From the NCBI GenBank assembly GCA_017993615.1, contig JAGOMJ010000017.1, forward strand, positions 1 through 47,501: DNA of 47,501 nucleotides, written 5' to 3'. The stretch comes from Smithella sp. (GTDB taxonomy: Bacteria; Desulfobacterota; Syntrophia; Syntrophales; Smithellaceae). Under the pieces are notes generated by a model. That model was not told where the DNA came from and made no database searches. It worked only from the letters and a program-made list of their open reading frames with translations. The translations under genes and the position numbers were made by a program. Of the stretch, positions 1 through 8,219 are shown piece by piece (positions within the stretch are counted from its first letter, which is position 1; each line of letters starts with the position of its first letter).

Positions 1-12
1 TCAATTCAATCG

Positions 13-26
13 CCGACTTTCGTCGG
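13..26. repeat. Small hairpin at the window start
   Basis: CCGAC (13-17) and GTCGG (22-26) form a perfect 5-bp stem around a TTTC loop. No clear T-run follows, so it may be the end of a terminator for a gene left of the window or a chance hairpin. Confidence 0.3.
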
Positions 27-37
27 TTAGTTTGTCA

Positions 38-66
38 TTGACATAGAATAATGTTTCCCATATAGT
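38..66 (+). promoter_or_regulatory. Sigma-70-like promoter of the methyltransferase gene
   Basis: TTGACA at 38-43, a 17-nt spacer and TATAGT at 61-66. Initiation about 7 nt further on would leave a leader of only about 8 nt before the ATG at 81, and there is no Shine-Dalgarno sequence in that stretch. Either the transcript is nearly leaderless or a later start is used. The layout resembles the promoter ahead of mgtE in this window (TTGACATA, 17 nt, TATAGTC). Confidence 0.6.
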
Positions 67-80
67 CCCTCCCGCAAATA

Positions 81-1004
81 ATGAAGAAAATACTTTTAAA
101 AATTATAAATCCTGTTGTTCTTTTTAACGCCTGGCTTTACCACAAGAAAAATTCAACCTTCAGCAACTCAACTTCCGACCTGGAACTTCATCTTTATTCG
201 AAAATATTCAAAAATGACATGCTTCATTATGGGTATTTCGAAAATACCGAGATTGAAGTCGACACCATCTCTATCGCTGAAATTGAAAAAGCCCAGGTCA
301 GATATGCGCAGAACATCATCGATCAAATCATCAACCCGCAAGATTTAATTCTTGACATCGGCTGCGGAATGGGTGGCTTGTCGAACTTAATATCCCAGAA
401 GGGATTTAATGTTGAGGCGTTGACTCCGAATAAAAATCAGATCAGGCATATCCAATCAAAGTACCCGACGATTACGTGTTATCAGAAGCGATTTCAAGAA
501 TTCGAAACCGATAAAAAGTATGGAACCATCATCAATTCGGAATCGCTTCAATATATACCGCTTGAGAAAGCGTTCGAAAAAGCGGAAAGCATTGTCAAAC
601 CTGACGGCACATGGATTATTGCGGATTATTTTAAATTTAATAATTCAGGCGTCAACAAGTCATCACACCTGCTCGATGATTTTGTTCGGAAATCAAAGGA
701 ACATGGCTGGGAGATTACGTATCAGCAGGACATGACGCCTCATGTTTTGCCGACGCTGAAATTTGTCTATAATTATGCTGAACGATTTCTTTTACCCCTG
801 GTCCATTTTACATCCGGAAAAATCAAGCGTAAAAAGGCATGGTTATACTACCTCATCAGAGATTTAAAGCAATCCGTTGATCATAAAATATGGAAGGAAC
901 TGGCGGCCGTTGACCCGATAAAATTTAGAAATGAAAAGAAATACATGCTTTTTGTATTAAGAAAAAACTGTCGAGATGCCGCGGACAATCCAGCTTCGTC
1001 TTAA
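81..1004 (+). CDS. Class I SAM-dependent methyltransferase
   Basis: A 307-residue soluble protein with a Rossmann-type SAM-binding motif, LDIGCGMGG, at residues 91-99. It is followed by typical strand and helix blocks, including the post-II acidic/hydrophobic stretch and a KPDGTWIIADYF segment near 195. The overall build resembles small-molecule or lipid methyltransferases of the cyclopropane-fatty-acid-synthase/UbiE type; the substrate cannot be read from the sequence. The 3' end overlaps the convergent NrdD-like gene by 4 bp, both stop codons lying in one TTAA. The gene is more AT-rich than its neighbours and uses many AAA/ATT codons, which might reflect transfer. The ATG at 81 gives the only full-length frame; an internal ATG at 219 would still keep the SAM motif. 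Confidence 0.8.
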   Translation: MKKILLKIINPVVLFNAWLYHKKNSTFSNSTSDLELHLYSKIFKNDMLHYGYFENTEIEVDTISIAEIEKAQVRYAQNIIDQIINPQDLILDIGCGMGGLSNLISQKGFNVEALTPNKNQIRHIQSKYPTITCYQKRFQEFETDKKYGTIINSESLQYIPLEKAFEKAESIVKPDGTWIIADYFKFNNSGVNKSSHLLDDFVRKSKEHGWEITYQQDMTPHVLPTLKFVYNYAERFLLPLVHFTSGKIKRKKAWLYYLIRDLKQSVDHKIWKELAAVDPIKFRNEKKYMLFVLRKNCRDAADNPASS

Positions 1005-3061
1005 CATTTCGGCTGATCGACATTATTAAAGTTGTCATTCATTGTTCTGTCTTTCAGCTCGGCGAGTTTCCCCTTGTTCCAGCCGGAGGTTTTGCTGAAA
1101 TACTTCGTGAGCCTCGCGATGCCCTCCACATCGGCAGAACCGCAGGCGGCACATTTGTCCTGCAACCCTCTGGTCGTTTCCTTGCAGGAAAGACAAAACG
1201 TGAATTCCGGATTGAAATCTATCTGGCGGTTTGCGGAATGATAGAATACGTCGCGGATGAACCGGGCAAGGACGTTCCTTCCCGGATTCAAATCTCCCAG
1301 CTGCAAATGCGTAATCACCTCGTCTTCAAGGTAATGATGGAAAAGCCCCTCCCGCATCACCTTCTGCAGGGGCCCAACATCGGCTGCAACATTCAAATGC
1401 GTCGAATTCGTGTAATAAATGGCTCCCTCGGCAATATCTCCCTTGACATAACGTCCGGCTGTCGGAGAGAAATATCTTAAATCAAGACGGGCAAAACGAT
1501 ACGCGGTGGTTTCCGCCAGAGACTGCCCCAAAACGAATTTCATTTTGCATTGTCTGCTTAAACGAAGCGCTTCCTGCCGGATGAAATCAACAACTCTCAG
1601 GCCGAATTCCAACGCCTCCTGTTTTTGATGCATTTCATTTCCGGTAACAATCTGCACCAGTTCATTCAAACCGACAATGCCGATAACATAGCTGGCCAGA
1701 TGCATCCTTAAAAAGGGAAATCCGTCGTGGTTCATGGCCAGTACGGCCAGAGGTCCCTCTTCGGCATAGGAAAGCAATTTTTCCAGAAAATCTTTTTTCT
1801 GCACATGGGCTTTAACGGCTTTCTCCATGAAGGCTTCAAGCAGGGAAAAGACTTCTTTTTCGTCTCCACCGGTTTTGTAACCCAGCCGCGGCAGATTCAG
1901 CGTTACCGTCTGAATAGCGGCCCGGCGCTGAAGCCAGGGCTTGCGCCTCTCCTCGTCGTTGAAAATCAGGTCGACCGCTTTTTCATCCCTGTCAAAAACA
2001 AAACAGGGATTCCCCATCAGCGCGGCCACATCGCAGGCACGAAGCAGAAATTCACGGGCCTTATCGTTTTTCCAGACATGATCCGTAATATGCAAAAGGG
2101 GACGGGGCAGAATAAACGGTTTTCCTCGGGCGTCCCCTTCGGCAAAAATTTCCAGAATGGCCATGGCAAAGCGCTGGGCGTCCCACGTGTAATCGCCGTA
2201 TGTTTTTCCCGTCGGTTTTCCTTCCGCTCCCACCGCGGGAAGGTCCGCCCAGTGCGGCGGGACATCATAATAAATGTGTATGTCGGTGTAGAGCGCCTGT
2301 CCGCCGCGCGTTGCGGCGAGCTGCGAGAATTCATAAATGAGCATCTGGGCAAACTGTTTGACTTCCTTGTCGGTCATGGAGGCCAGATACGGCGCAAATG
2401 AAATATTGACCGCATCCCAGCCGACCGTTCCGGCAAAATGACCCTGCAAAACAGCGCTGAAGCGTACCATATGTGCCAGAAGCACTTCGGCGTATTTGGC
2501 GGGATTGGCGGAATTGATCGCATGAGGCAGATTTAACCCGTTGATTTTGAGGTATTCCAGAGACTGGCAGCAGCTATACGGGCGGTCAATATACCCCAGA
2601 GCGTGGATATGAATATCTCCCGTGGCATGGGCTTCGCCGACATCGGCGGAAAAAACGTCAAACAAAGAGAGTTCCCGTTTAATGCCTTCGGCAAAAATCA
2701 GATTCGTGCCTTCGGGAGAATGCGGGATATTGGCGTCCTGTTTGTTGGGATGCAGGATCAACTGGCGCACATCATAAAGGGGGAATCCCAGACGGCCGTG
2801 AAGCCGGCGCTCTTTCTCCAAGCCTCTTTCGATCAGCCGGACATTAACCAGTTCACGGATCAGGGCCGTTGTGAGCAGGCCGATTCCCGATACAATGATC
2901 TGTTTTTCCACTTCTTTCGAAATCTGGCCTGCCACGTCATCATCGATATCGGCTTCGCGCACCAGGGCATCCACAATACGCTGACGGTCCCAGAGAACGA
3001 TTTCCTCTCCCGTTGTCCGCACAAAAAGAGTCAGGTCTGTTGTCTCGTCGTTTTTACTCAT
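1001..3061 (-). CDS. nrdD: Class III anaerobic ribonucleotide reductase-like protein (NrdD family), glycyl-radical glycine apparently missing
   Basis: A 686-residue protein of the anaerobic ribonucleoside-triphosphate reductase family. An ATP-cone regulatory domain occupies roughly residues 10-100, then the ten-stranded barrel: HIHALGYIDRPYSCC near 150-165, GNPCFVFDRDE near 350 and VTLNLPRLGY near 390. The C-terminal zinc site has all four cysteines (C623, C626, C637, C640). In characterised NrdD the following segment reads R-x-x-G-Y, with Gly carrying the radical. Here it is R650-L-T-K653-Y-F-S-K, so Lys replaces that Gly, while the downstream W-N-K-G-K block is retained. The usual CC(R)L thiyl-radical segment before the VTLNLPR block is also not evident; C in GNPC may substitute. 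No nrdG activase gene lies nearby. It follows the HD-hydrolase gene with a TGA-C-ATG junction, so the two form an operon. Whether it reduces nucleotides is uncertain. Confidence 0.8.
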   Translation of the reverse strand: MSKNDETTDLTLFVRTTGEEIVLWDRQRIVDALVREADIDDDVAGQISKEVEKQIIVSGIGLLTTALIRELVNVRLIERGLEKERRLHGRLGFPLYDVRQLILHPNKQDANIPHSPEGTNLIFAEGIKRELSLFDVFSADVGEAHATGDIHIHALGYIDRPYSCCQSLEYLKINGLNLPHAINSANPAKYAEVLLAHMVRFSAVLQGHFAGTVGWDAVNISFAPYLASMTDKEVKQFAQMLIYEFSQLAATRGGQALYTDIHIYYDVPPHWADLPAVGAEGKPTGKTYGDYTWDAQRFAMAILEIFAEGDARGKPFILPRPLLHITDHVWKNDKAREFLLRACDVAALMGNPCFVFDRDEKAVDLIFNDEERRKPWLQRRAAIQTVTLNLPRLGYKTGGDEKEVFSLLEAFMEKAVKAHVQKKDFLEKLLSYAEEGPLAVLAMNHDGFPFLRMHLASYVIGIVGLNELVQIVTGNEMHQKQEALEFGLRVVDFIRQEALRLSRQCKMKFVLGQSLAETTAYRFARLDLRYFSPTAGRYVKGDIAEGAIYYTNSTHLNVAADVGPLQKVMREGLFHHYLEDEVITHLQLGDLNPGRNVLARFIRDVFYHSANRQIDFNPEFTFCLSCKETTRGLQDKCAACGSADVEGIARLTKYFSKTSGWNKGKLAELKDRTMNDNFNNVDQPKC

Positions 3062-3062
3062 G

Positions 3063-4490
3063 TCAGATATTCGTCAGTGTTGATTTTGCAGAGCTTCCAA
3101 GAACTTTTTCAGCGGCAGCGGCCAGGTCTCCGTCATGATCATGGTTCAGAGCAAAAACTCTGAATTGCATGACCCGTGCCGGAATAAAACGGTAAATTTC
3201 GAGAAGCGGTTCGGGAGACGTCTTGTGTGTGACGGGATTAAAAATATTGATTCTCTTTTCCCTCTCGGTAATCGGATTGAGCGGACGCGGATCCTGCGTC
3301 GCCAGATCAACCTTGAAAGGAAGGGATTTCAGCGGTTTCGGAAGGCGTTCCCTGATCTGTTGTTCATAATCGGCTGCCCGGGAAAAGCCAACCCCGGGCT
3401 GTATCTGATCCAGTGAAATTTCTGCAACAAAAGACATTTTCCATTTCACTTCGCGGTCGTGAAGTTTTTTCCATTCGGCAGCCAGTTTTTTCTTTTGTTC
3501 GTCTTTGGATCGCAGCCAGTTCTGCACATGATTAAACAGCGTCCATTCATCGCATTGCAGATAATCGTCAAGATTGTTGAGCGGATTGGCGGGTAAAATC
3601 ATCTGCATGGTATCATGAAAAAATTCCTGAAGATGCAGATCCAGCCCCCGTGTCGTGCGGTGAAAATAAACGTTGGTGTAGAGATTGAGACGGGCGTTGA
3701 GGAACCGTCTGAGTGCGGAAATGCCCGATTGATGAAGCGTGAGACCTTCCCGGGTAAAAAAAGTGTAGTAGCGTAAACGGGGGATATCCACCATATCCAG
3801 GGAGAATCCGGTCATGTAAGCGTCTCGCTGCACATAATCGAGATTGTCCGCTGTATAAACACCCGAAAACAACTGCCGGAGCATTTGCAGCCAGCGCGGC
3901 GGCCTGCCCTCCTCACCGTCTTCGGGCATCCTGATCAAATACGCCACTTTTTGCGCATCCATTCTTTCTGTGCGTGAAAATCCGCCGGAAGGGCTTCGAC
4001 GGACGCGCGCAAGATCATCGCCGAGCTTGTCCACGATAATGTTCTGCCCCACGATTTCATGGGTCAGACTCCAGTTGCTCAAAAAATTATCGTCAAAAAA
4101 GTGGCCGAAAGGGCCGTGTCCGACATCATGCAGAAGCCCGGCCAGCCGGAGTAATTCTTCCACGTAATGACAGGACGGAACATCTTTGCAGACGGAAGAC
4201 AGGCTCGGATAAATGCTTTTGGCAAATTCACCCGCCATGTGCATCGTGCCCAGGGAATGCTGAAAACGGGAATGCTCCGCCGCCGGATAAACCCAGCGGG
4301 CGCTCTGTAACTGATAAATTCTTCTGAGCCTCTGCATCCAGGGAGAATCAATGATATGCTGCTCCGTTATTTCTCCGGCAGACTTGGCAGACTTGTCCTT
4401 TGGAACGGTAAAAAGAATATACTGATGAATCGGATCGGCAATAAGCGCAAGACCGTCATATATATTTTGCTCAGCAGACGTTTTTTTCAT
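3063..4490 (-). CDS. HD-domain phosphohydrolase, dNTP triphosphohydrolase-like (COG1078/SAMHD1-like)
   Basis: A 475-residue HD-superfamily metal-dependent phosphohydrolase. The metal ligands of the family are present in order: H78 in SRFQHSLGT, H121-D122 in GLLHDVGHGPFGH, and D215 in YTADNLDYVQRD, matching the SAMHD1/COG1078 layout. Known relatives hydrolyse dNTPs to deoxynucleosides and triphosphate, some under allosteric control; activity here is inferred. The C-terminal 200 residues hold the helical and regulatory part. Its stop codon is separated from the start of the NrdD-like gene by one base, so the pair is almost certainly co-transcribed, which suggests linked synthesis and breakdown of deoxynucleotides. 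The ATG at 4490 is preceded by a weak GAGAAA ribosome site. Confidence 0.85.
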   Translation of the reverse strand: MKKTSAEQNIYDGLALIADPIHQYILFTVPKDKSAKSAGEITEQHIIDSPWMQRLRRIYQLQSARWVYPAAEHSRFQHSLGTMHMAGEFAKSIYPSLSSVCKDVPSCHYVEELLRLAGLLHDVGHGPFGHFFDDNFLSNWSLTHEIVGQNIIVDKLGDDLARVRRSPSGGFSRTERMDAQKVAYLIRMPEDGEEGRPPRWLQMLRQLFSGVYTADNLDYVQRDAYMTGFSLDMVDIPRLRYYTFFTREGLTLHQSGISALRRFLNARLNLYTNVYFHRTTRGLDLHLQEFFHDTMQMILPANPLNNLDDYLQCDEWTLFNHVQNWLRSKDEQKKKLAAEWKKLHDREVKWKMSFVAEISLDQIQPGVGFSRAADYEQQIRERLPKPLKSLPFKVDLATQDPRPLNPITEREKRINIFNPVTHKTSPEPLLEIYRFIPARVMQFRVFALNHDHDGDLAAAAEKVLGSSAKSTLTNI

Positions 4491-4546
4491 GATGATTTCT
4501 CTATAATATCCCGTTTAAAAAATCAAATTGAATCCTTCATTTGTTC

Positions 4547-4575
4547 TTGACTATTTGGTTGCCCTCCCTTATGAT
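4547..4575 (+). promoter_or_regulatory. Sigma-70-like promoter of the SPFH/zinc-ribbon genes
   Basis: TTGACT at 4547-4552, a 17-nt spacer and TATGAT at 4570-4575. The predicted start of transcription is near 4582, about 50 nt ahead of the SPFH gene. Confidence 0.6.
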
Positions 4576-4636
4576 TTTTTACACGCTGAAACGTTGAATT
4601 TCAATAATCGCCACAAAATAAAGGATGCGGATTGAC

Positions 4637-5755
4637 ATGGGAACAAACAACATAATTTTTCTGGAAGTCATCGAATGGTTTGACGAATCGGGAAAAGAAA
4701 TCGTACACAGGATTCCGGAAAAGGGCTCCGGCGAAATAAAATTCGGCGCCCAATTGACAGTCCGAGAAAGTCAGAGCGCCGTCTTTTTCTACAAGGGCAA
4801 GGCCTATGACGCCTTCGGTCCCGGACGACACACACTGAAAACCGCCAACATTCCTCTGCTGACCAAAGTCATTGCCATTCCCTGGGGAATGACCAGTCCG
4901 CTGCGCGCCGAAGTCTACTTCATCAACATGAAGGTATTCCCCAACTTAAAATGGGGCACACGGGACCCGGTGGCTTTCCGCGACCGGGAACTGGGGCTGA
5001 TCCGCCTGCGTGCTTTCGGCGTTTTCAACATCCGTGTCATCCAGCCGCTTCTGCTGATTAACTCCCTGGTAGGTACACAAGGTATTTTCAGCACGGAAGA
5101 AATCGAAGAATATCTGAACCGTGTCATTGTTTCACGCTTCAACGATTATATGGGCGAAAAGGTGGACACGATTTTCAATCTGCCGGGAAAATACAATGAG
5201 TTTTCCGAAGGTCTGAAGGTCATGCTGCAAAAGGATCTGAGCAAATTCGGTCTGGCACTGACCGACCTGTACATCAATTCCATCACCCCGCCACCGGAAG
5301 TCCAAAAAGCCATCGACGATAAAAGCCGCCTGGGTGTCTTTGATGACCTCAACAAGCTTTTAAAAATGAAAGCGGCGATGGCCGTTGAAGCAGCAGCGCA
5401 AAACCAGTCGGAAGCCGGCGCCGGATTGGGTATGGGCATGGGTTTCATGATGCCCGGAATGCTGCTGGAAGCGTTCAAAGGAGCCGGAACAACCGTTGCT
5501 GCCGACGTTTTCACCTGTCCGGATTGCAGACAGGTTGTGCCGAAGGAAGCGCATTTCTGTCCCGCATGCGGTCATCAGATTCTGATTGTCAACAAATGCG
5601 CACATTGCGGAAGAAACTTGCCTGTGAATGCCAATTTCTGCGTCAGTTGCGGCAAACCGGTCACTGTAAATCCTCCCGGCAAACAGTGCGCCAAGTGCGG
5701 TTTTGAAAACCTGCCGGATTCGATGTATTGCAATAAGTGCGGTGAACGGCTCTAA
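4637..5755 (+). CDS. SPFH-domain protein with C-terminal zinc ribbons (YdjI/virion-core-like family)
   Basis: The protein has about 372 residues. The N-terminal 250 residues form an SPFH (band 7-like) module of the COG4260 type, with SQSAVFFYKGKAYDAFGPGRHTL as its recognisable start and ITPPPEVQKAIDDKSR near its end. A Gly/Met-rich, possibly membrane-inserting segment (GAGLGMGMGFMMPGM) follows. The C-terminus holds three double-CxxC zinc ribbons (CPDC/CPAC, CAHC/CVSC, CAKC/CNKC). Relatives scaffold membrane or stress assemblies, but no fixed function is known. An in-frame ATG at 4625 is possible; 4637 is preferred because AAGGA lies about 11 nt upstream. Its 3' end overlaps the next gene, so the two products probably act together. 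Confidence 0.75.
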   Translation: MGTNNIIFLEVIEWFDESGKEIVHRIPEKGSGEIKFGAQLTVRESQSAVFFYKGKAYDAFGPGRHTLKTANIPLLTKVIAIPWGMTSPLRAEVYFINMKVFPNLKWGTRDPVAFRDRELGLIRLRAFGVFNIRVIQPLLLINSLVGTQGIFSTEEIEEYLNRVIVSRFNDYMGEKVDTIFNLPGKYNEFSEGLKVMLQKDLSKFGLALTDLYINSITPPPEVQKAIDDKSRLGVFDDLNKLLKMKAAMAVEAAAQNQSEAGAGLGMGMGFMMPGMLLEAFKGAGTTVAADVFTCPDCRQVVPKEAHFCPACGHQILIVNKCAHCGRNLPVNANFCVSCGKPVTVNPPGKQCAKCGFENLPDSMYCNKCGERL

Positions 5756-6971
5756 CTTTCAGATCGAACAGCAATGTCCCCAGTGCGGTGCGCCGATTAT
5801 TCTCGACGAGACGGACCGTATTCTTTCGTGCCATTTCTGCAGGACGCGTGTCTATCTGGCCACCGATGATCACTTTCTCTTTTACATCCCCCCGGCCGCC
5901 GGAATTTCTGAAAAAATTTATTTTATCCCCTACTGGCGTCTCAAGGGTCTCTCCTACGCCATCACAACGCACAATATTGCTTATAAATATTTTGACGCCA
6001 ATTTCATCTCGTTTGATTTGCCTTTTTTCCCCCACTCGCTGGGGCTCAGACCTCAGGCGATGAAATTACGATTTGTGGGCAATGCAGATCATGAAGGAAA
6101 ATTCATTGCAGCGTCTCAAAAGACCAGGGGAAAACTGTTGAAAAATTTCAAAACACAGGCCGGCGCCGTTCAGGAAATATTCATCGGCGAAACGGCCAGC
6201 ATCATCTATACGCCGGTTTATTTTGCCAACGGCCGTCTTTACGATGCCGTTTTAAAGAAGCCTCTGGACATACAAAAAAAAGAGCCGGAGATGGAGGACA
6301 AACTCGTTTCATCACCGGACGAAAAGTGGCATGTTGATTTTCTGCCCCTGCTTTGTCCCGAATGCGGCGCGGATCTGCCCGGCGCCAAAGACGCCTTGAT
6401 TGTATTTTGTGAGAATTGCCATCGTGCGTGGAATCCATCGAAAAAGCATTTTGTTCCGATTCCGTACGCAACGTGGCGGGAAAAAGGGGACGAGATCACT
6501 TACCTCCCTTTCTGGCAACTGAAGGTGAAGGTCGACGGTATCGCGCTGGGAAACTACGCAGACTTCATTAAAGTGGCCAATCTGCCGAAAGCCCCCCTGG
6601 ACATCTGGGACAAAACACCTTTTTACTTTTTTGCTCCCGCTTTCAAGCTCAATCCCGCCTTGTTTCTGCGCTGGTGCCGGCAATTAACCGTAACGCCCGC
6701 GCCTGACGATTTAACGCCGGATTGCCCGGTAAAAAATATTCATCAGGTCACCCTGCCCGTGAGCGAAGCATTCGAAAGCTGCCTTGTCACGCTTGGCAGT
6801 TTAATGGCTGATAAAAGACATCTGGCAGATATGCTCTCGTCGCTTAAATTGACGCTGGAACATTATTCTCTGGTTCTTCATCCGTTTGCGGTCCGCAACA
6901 GAGAACTCGTTCACACAAAGCTCGATTTCAGCATGGACATCAGTGCGCTAACCATGGGCGCCTGCTTGTAG
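5742..6971 (+). CDS. Zinc-ribbon protein of unknown function, coupled to the SPFH gene
   Basis: About 409 residues from a GTG at 5742; the frame opens further upstream with a TTG at 5703. I do not recognise a named family. Near the N-terminus is a zinc ribbon (CPQCG ... CHFC) and near the middle a second (CPECGADLPG ... CENC). Between and after them are hydrophobic, aromatic-rich blocks (YFIPYWRLKG, YLPFWQLKV) that recur roughly once per half. The protein therefore looks like a duplication of a ribbon-plus-beta unit. No signal peptide or clear transmembrane helix is visible. The overlap with the SPFH reading frame (at least 14 bp) argues for translational coupling and a shared process, possibly a membrane-associated assembly. 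Confidence 0.65.
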   Translation: MNGSNFQIEQQCPQCGAPIILDETDRILSCHFCRTRVYLATDDHFLFYIPPAAGISEKIYFIPYWRLKGLSYAITTHNIAYKYFDANFISFDLPFFPHSLGLRPQAMKLRFVGNADHEGKFIAASQKTRGKLLKNFKTQAGAVQEIFIGETASIIYTPVYFANGRLYDAVLKKPLDIQKKEPEMEDKLVSSPDEKWHVDFLPLLCPECGADLPGAKDALIVFCENCHRAWNPSKKHFVPIPYATWREKGDEITYLPFWQLKVKVDGIALGNYADFIKVANLPKAPLDIWDKTPFYFFAPAFKLNPALFLRWCRQLTVTPAPDDLTPDCPVKNIHQVTLPVSEAFESCLVTLGSLMADKRHLADMLSSLKLTLEHYSLVLHPFAVRNRELVHTKLDFSMDISALTMGACL

Positions 6972-7038
6972 AAGAAGTCTCAAAGGCCGGCGATAGGATC
7001 TGGCCGGACCGCAAAAGCACGTAGGAAGGGGTAAAATC

Positions 7039-8202
7039 ATGCAAAATTTTGTTTTTGAAAATCCGACCAAAATTATATTCGGCAAGAGTCAGATTCCCCG
7101 AATCGGCAAAGAAACAGCCCGTTTTGGACGCAGGGCCCTGCTGGTTTTCGGCATGGGTACGATTCTGAAAAACGGCGTTTATGATCAGGTAACAAACGCT
7201 CTTGAGAAAGCCGGCGTCGAAATCGTTGATTTTCCTGGCGTCAAATCCAACCCGGTGCTTTCGCATGTGCAAAAGGGCATTGCACTGGCGCGCGGGGAAA
7301 ACGTCGATGTTATTCTGGCGGTCGGCGGCGGCAGTGTGATCGATGCTGCGAAAGCTATTGCCGCAGGGGTTGTGGCACATCACGATGTGTGGGATTTTTT
7401 TACGTTCAGCAAGCCCGTCACCGGCGCCCTTCCCGTTCTGACGGTGGCAACCGTCTCGGCCAGTGCATCCGAAATGAATGCCGGCGCTGTCGTCACCCGG
7501 GAAGACGGCTGTCAAAAATACTGCATCGTATCTCCCTTTATTCAACCGAAGGTCTCCGTACTGGATCCGACCGTTCTTTTTTCACTCAGCCCCGCCTACA
7601 GCGCTTACAGCGCCGTCGATATCATTACGCACATGCTGGAAGGATATTTCAACAACACCTCTTCCGCCAGCCCGCTGCAGGACAGGCTGGTCGAATCGCT
7701 GATAAAAACCGTCATGGAAAGCACGGAAATCATTTTGAAGGAGCCGGATAACTATGACGCCCGAGCCAATATGATGTGGAGCGCCGGTCTTGCATTTAAC
7801 GGGCTCACAACGGCGGGAATGGGCCAGGTGCGAATGCCCGCGCATATGATCGAGCATTCGCTCAGTGCCATTTATGATATAGCCCACGGCGCCGGACTGT
7901 CCATTATTTTACCGGCATGGATGTCGTACGCGTTGGACAAAAAAACAGACCGGTTGGAAAAACTTGCCCGGGAAATTTTTCATGTGAAGGGACGCGGCGC
8001 GATATCCGCAGCAAAAAAGGGAATTGCCTGCCTGAAGCACTGGTTTGAATCGATCGGCAGTCCGGTGTCTTTACAGGCAGTTGACATCCCCGAAAGCGAT
8101 ATTGACGCAATCGCCGGGAATGCTTTCGCCCTCTCGCAAGTATGGTGCTATGAAGGCTACACGAAAGACGTCATCAGGAAAATCCTTCTACTCGCCCGCT
8201 AG
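7039..8202 (+). CDS. Iron-containing alcohol dehydrogenase
   Basis: A 387-residue group III (iron-dependent) alcohol dehydrogenase that interconverts an alcohol and an aldehyde or ketone with NAD(P)H in the cytoplasm. The N-terminal Rossmann-like domain carries the diagnostic GGGSVIDAAKAIA motif near residue 97. The C-terminal helical domain has the metal-site region with DIITHMLEGYF, HMIEHSLSAIYDIAHGAGL and a later histidine-rich stretch. Length and order match butanol and 1,3-propanediol dehydrogenase-like enzymes; substrate preference cannot be read. A strong ribosome site, AGGAAGGGG, precedes the ATG. It converges with the MFS gene 17 bp beyond its end. In an anaerobe it would serve in redox balancing or fermentation. 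Confidence 0.9.
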   Translation: MQNFVFENPTKIIFGKSQIPRIGKETARFGRRALLVFGMGTILKNGVYDQVTNALEKAGVEIVDFPGVKSNPVLSHVQKGIALARGENVDVILAVGGGSVIDAAKAIAAGVVAHHDVWDFFTFSKPVTGALPVLTVATVSASASEMNAGAVVTREDGCQKYCIVSPFIQPKVSVLDPTVLFSLSPAYSAYSAVDIITHMLEGYFNNTSSASPLQDRLVESLIKTVMESTEIILKEPDNYDARANMMWSAGLAFNGLTTAGMGQVRMPAHMIEHSLSAIYDIAHGAGLSIILPAWMSYALDKKTDRLEKLAREIFHVKGRGAISAAKKGIACLKHWFESIGSPVSLQAVDIPESDIDAIAGNAFALSQVWCYEGYTKDVIRKILLLAR

Positions 8203-8219
8203 ACCCTCTGTTCATTTGA

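Noticed and set aside
1727..2401. 224-residue open frame on the plus strand
   Set aside because: It is antisense to the NrdD-like gene with no domain or ribosome site.
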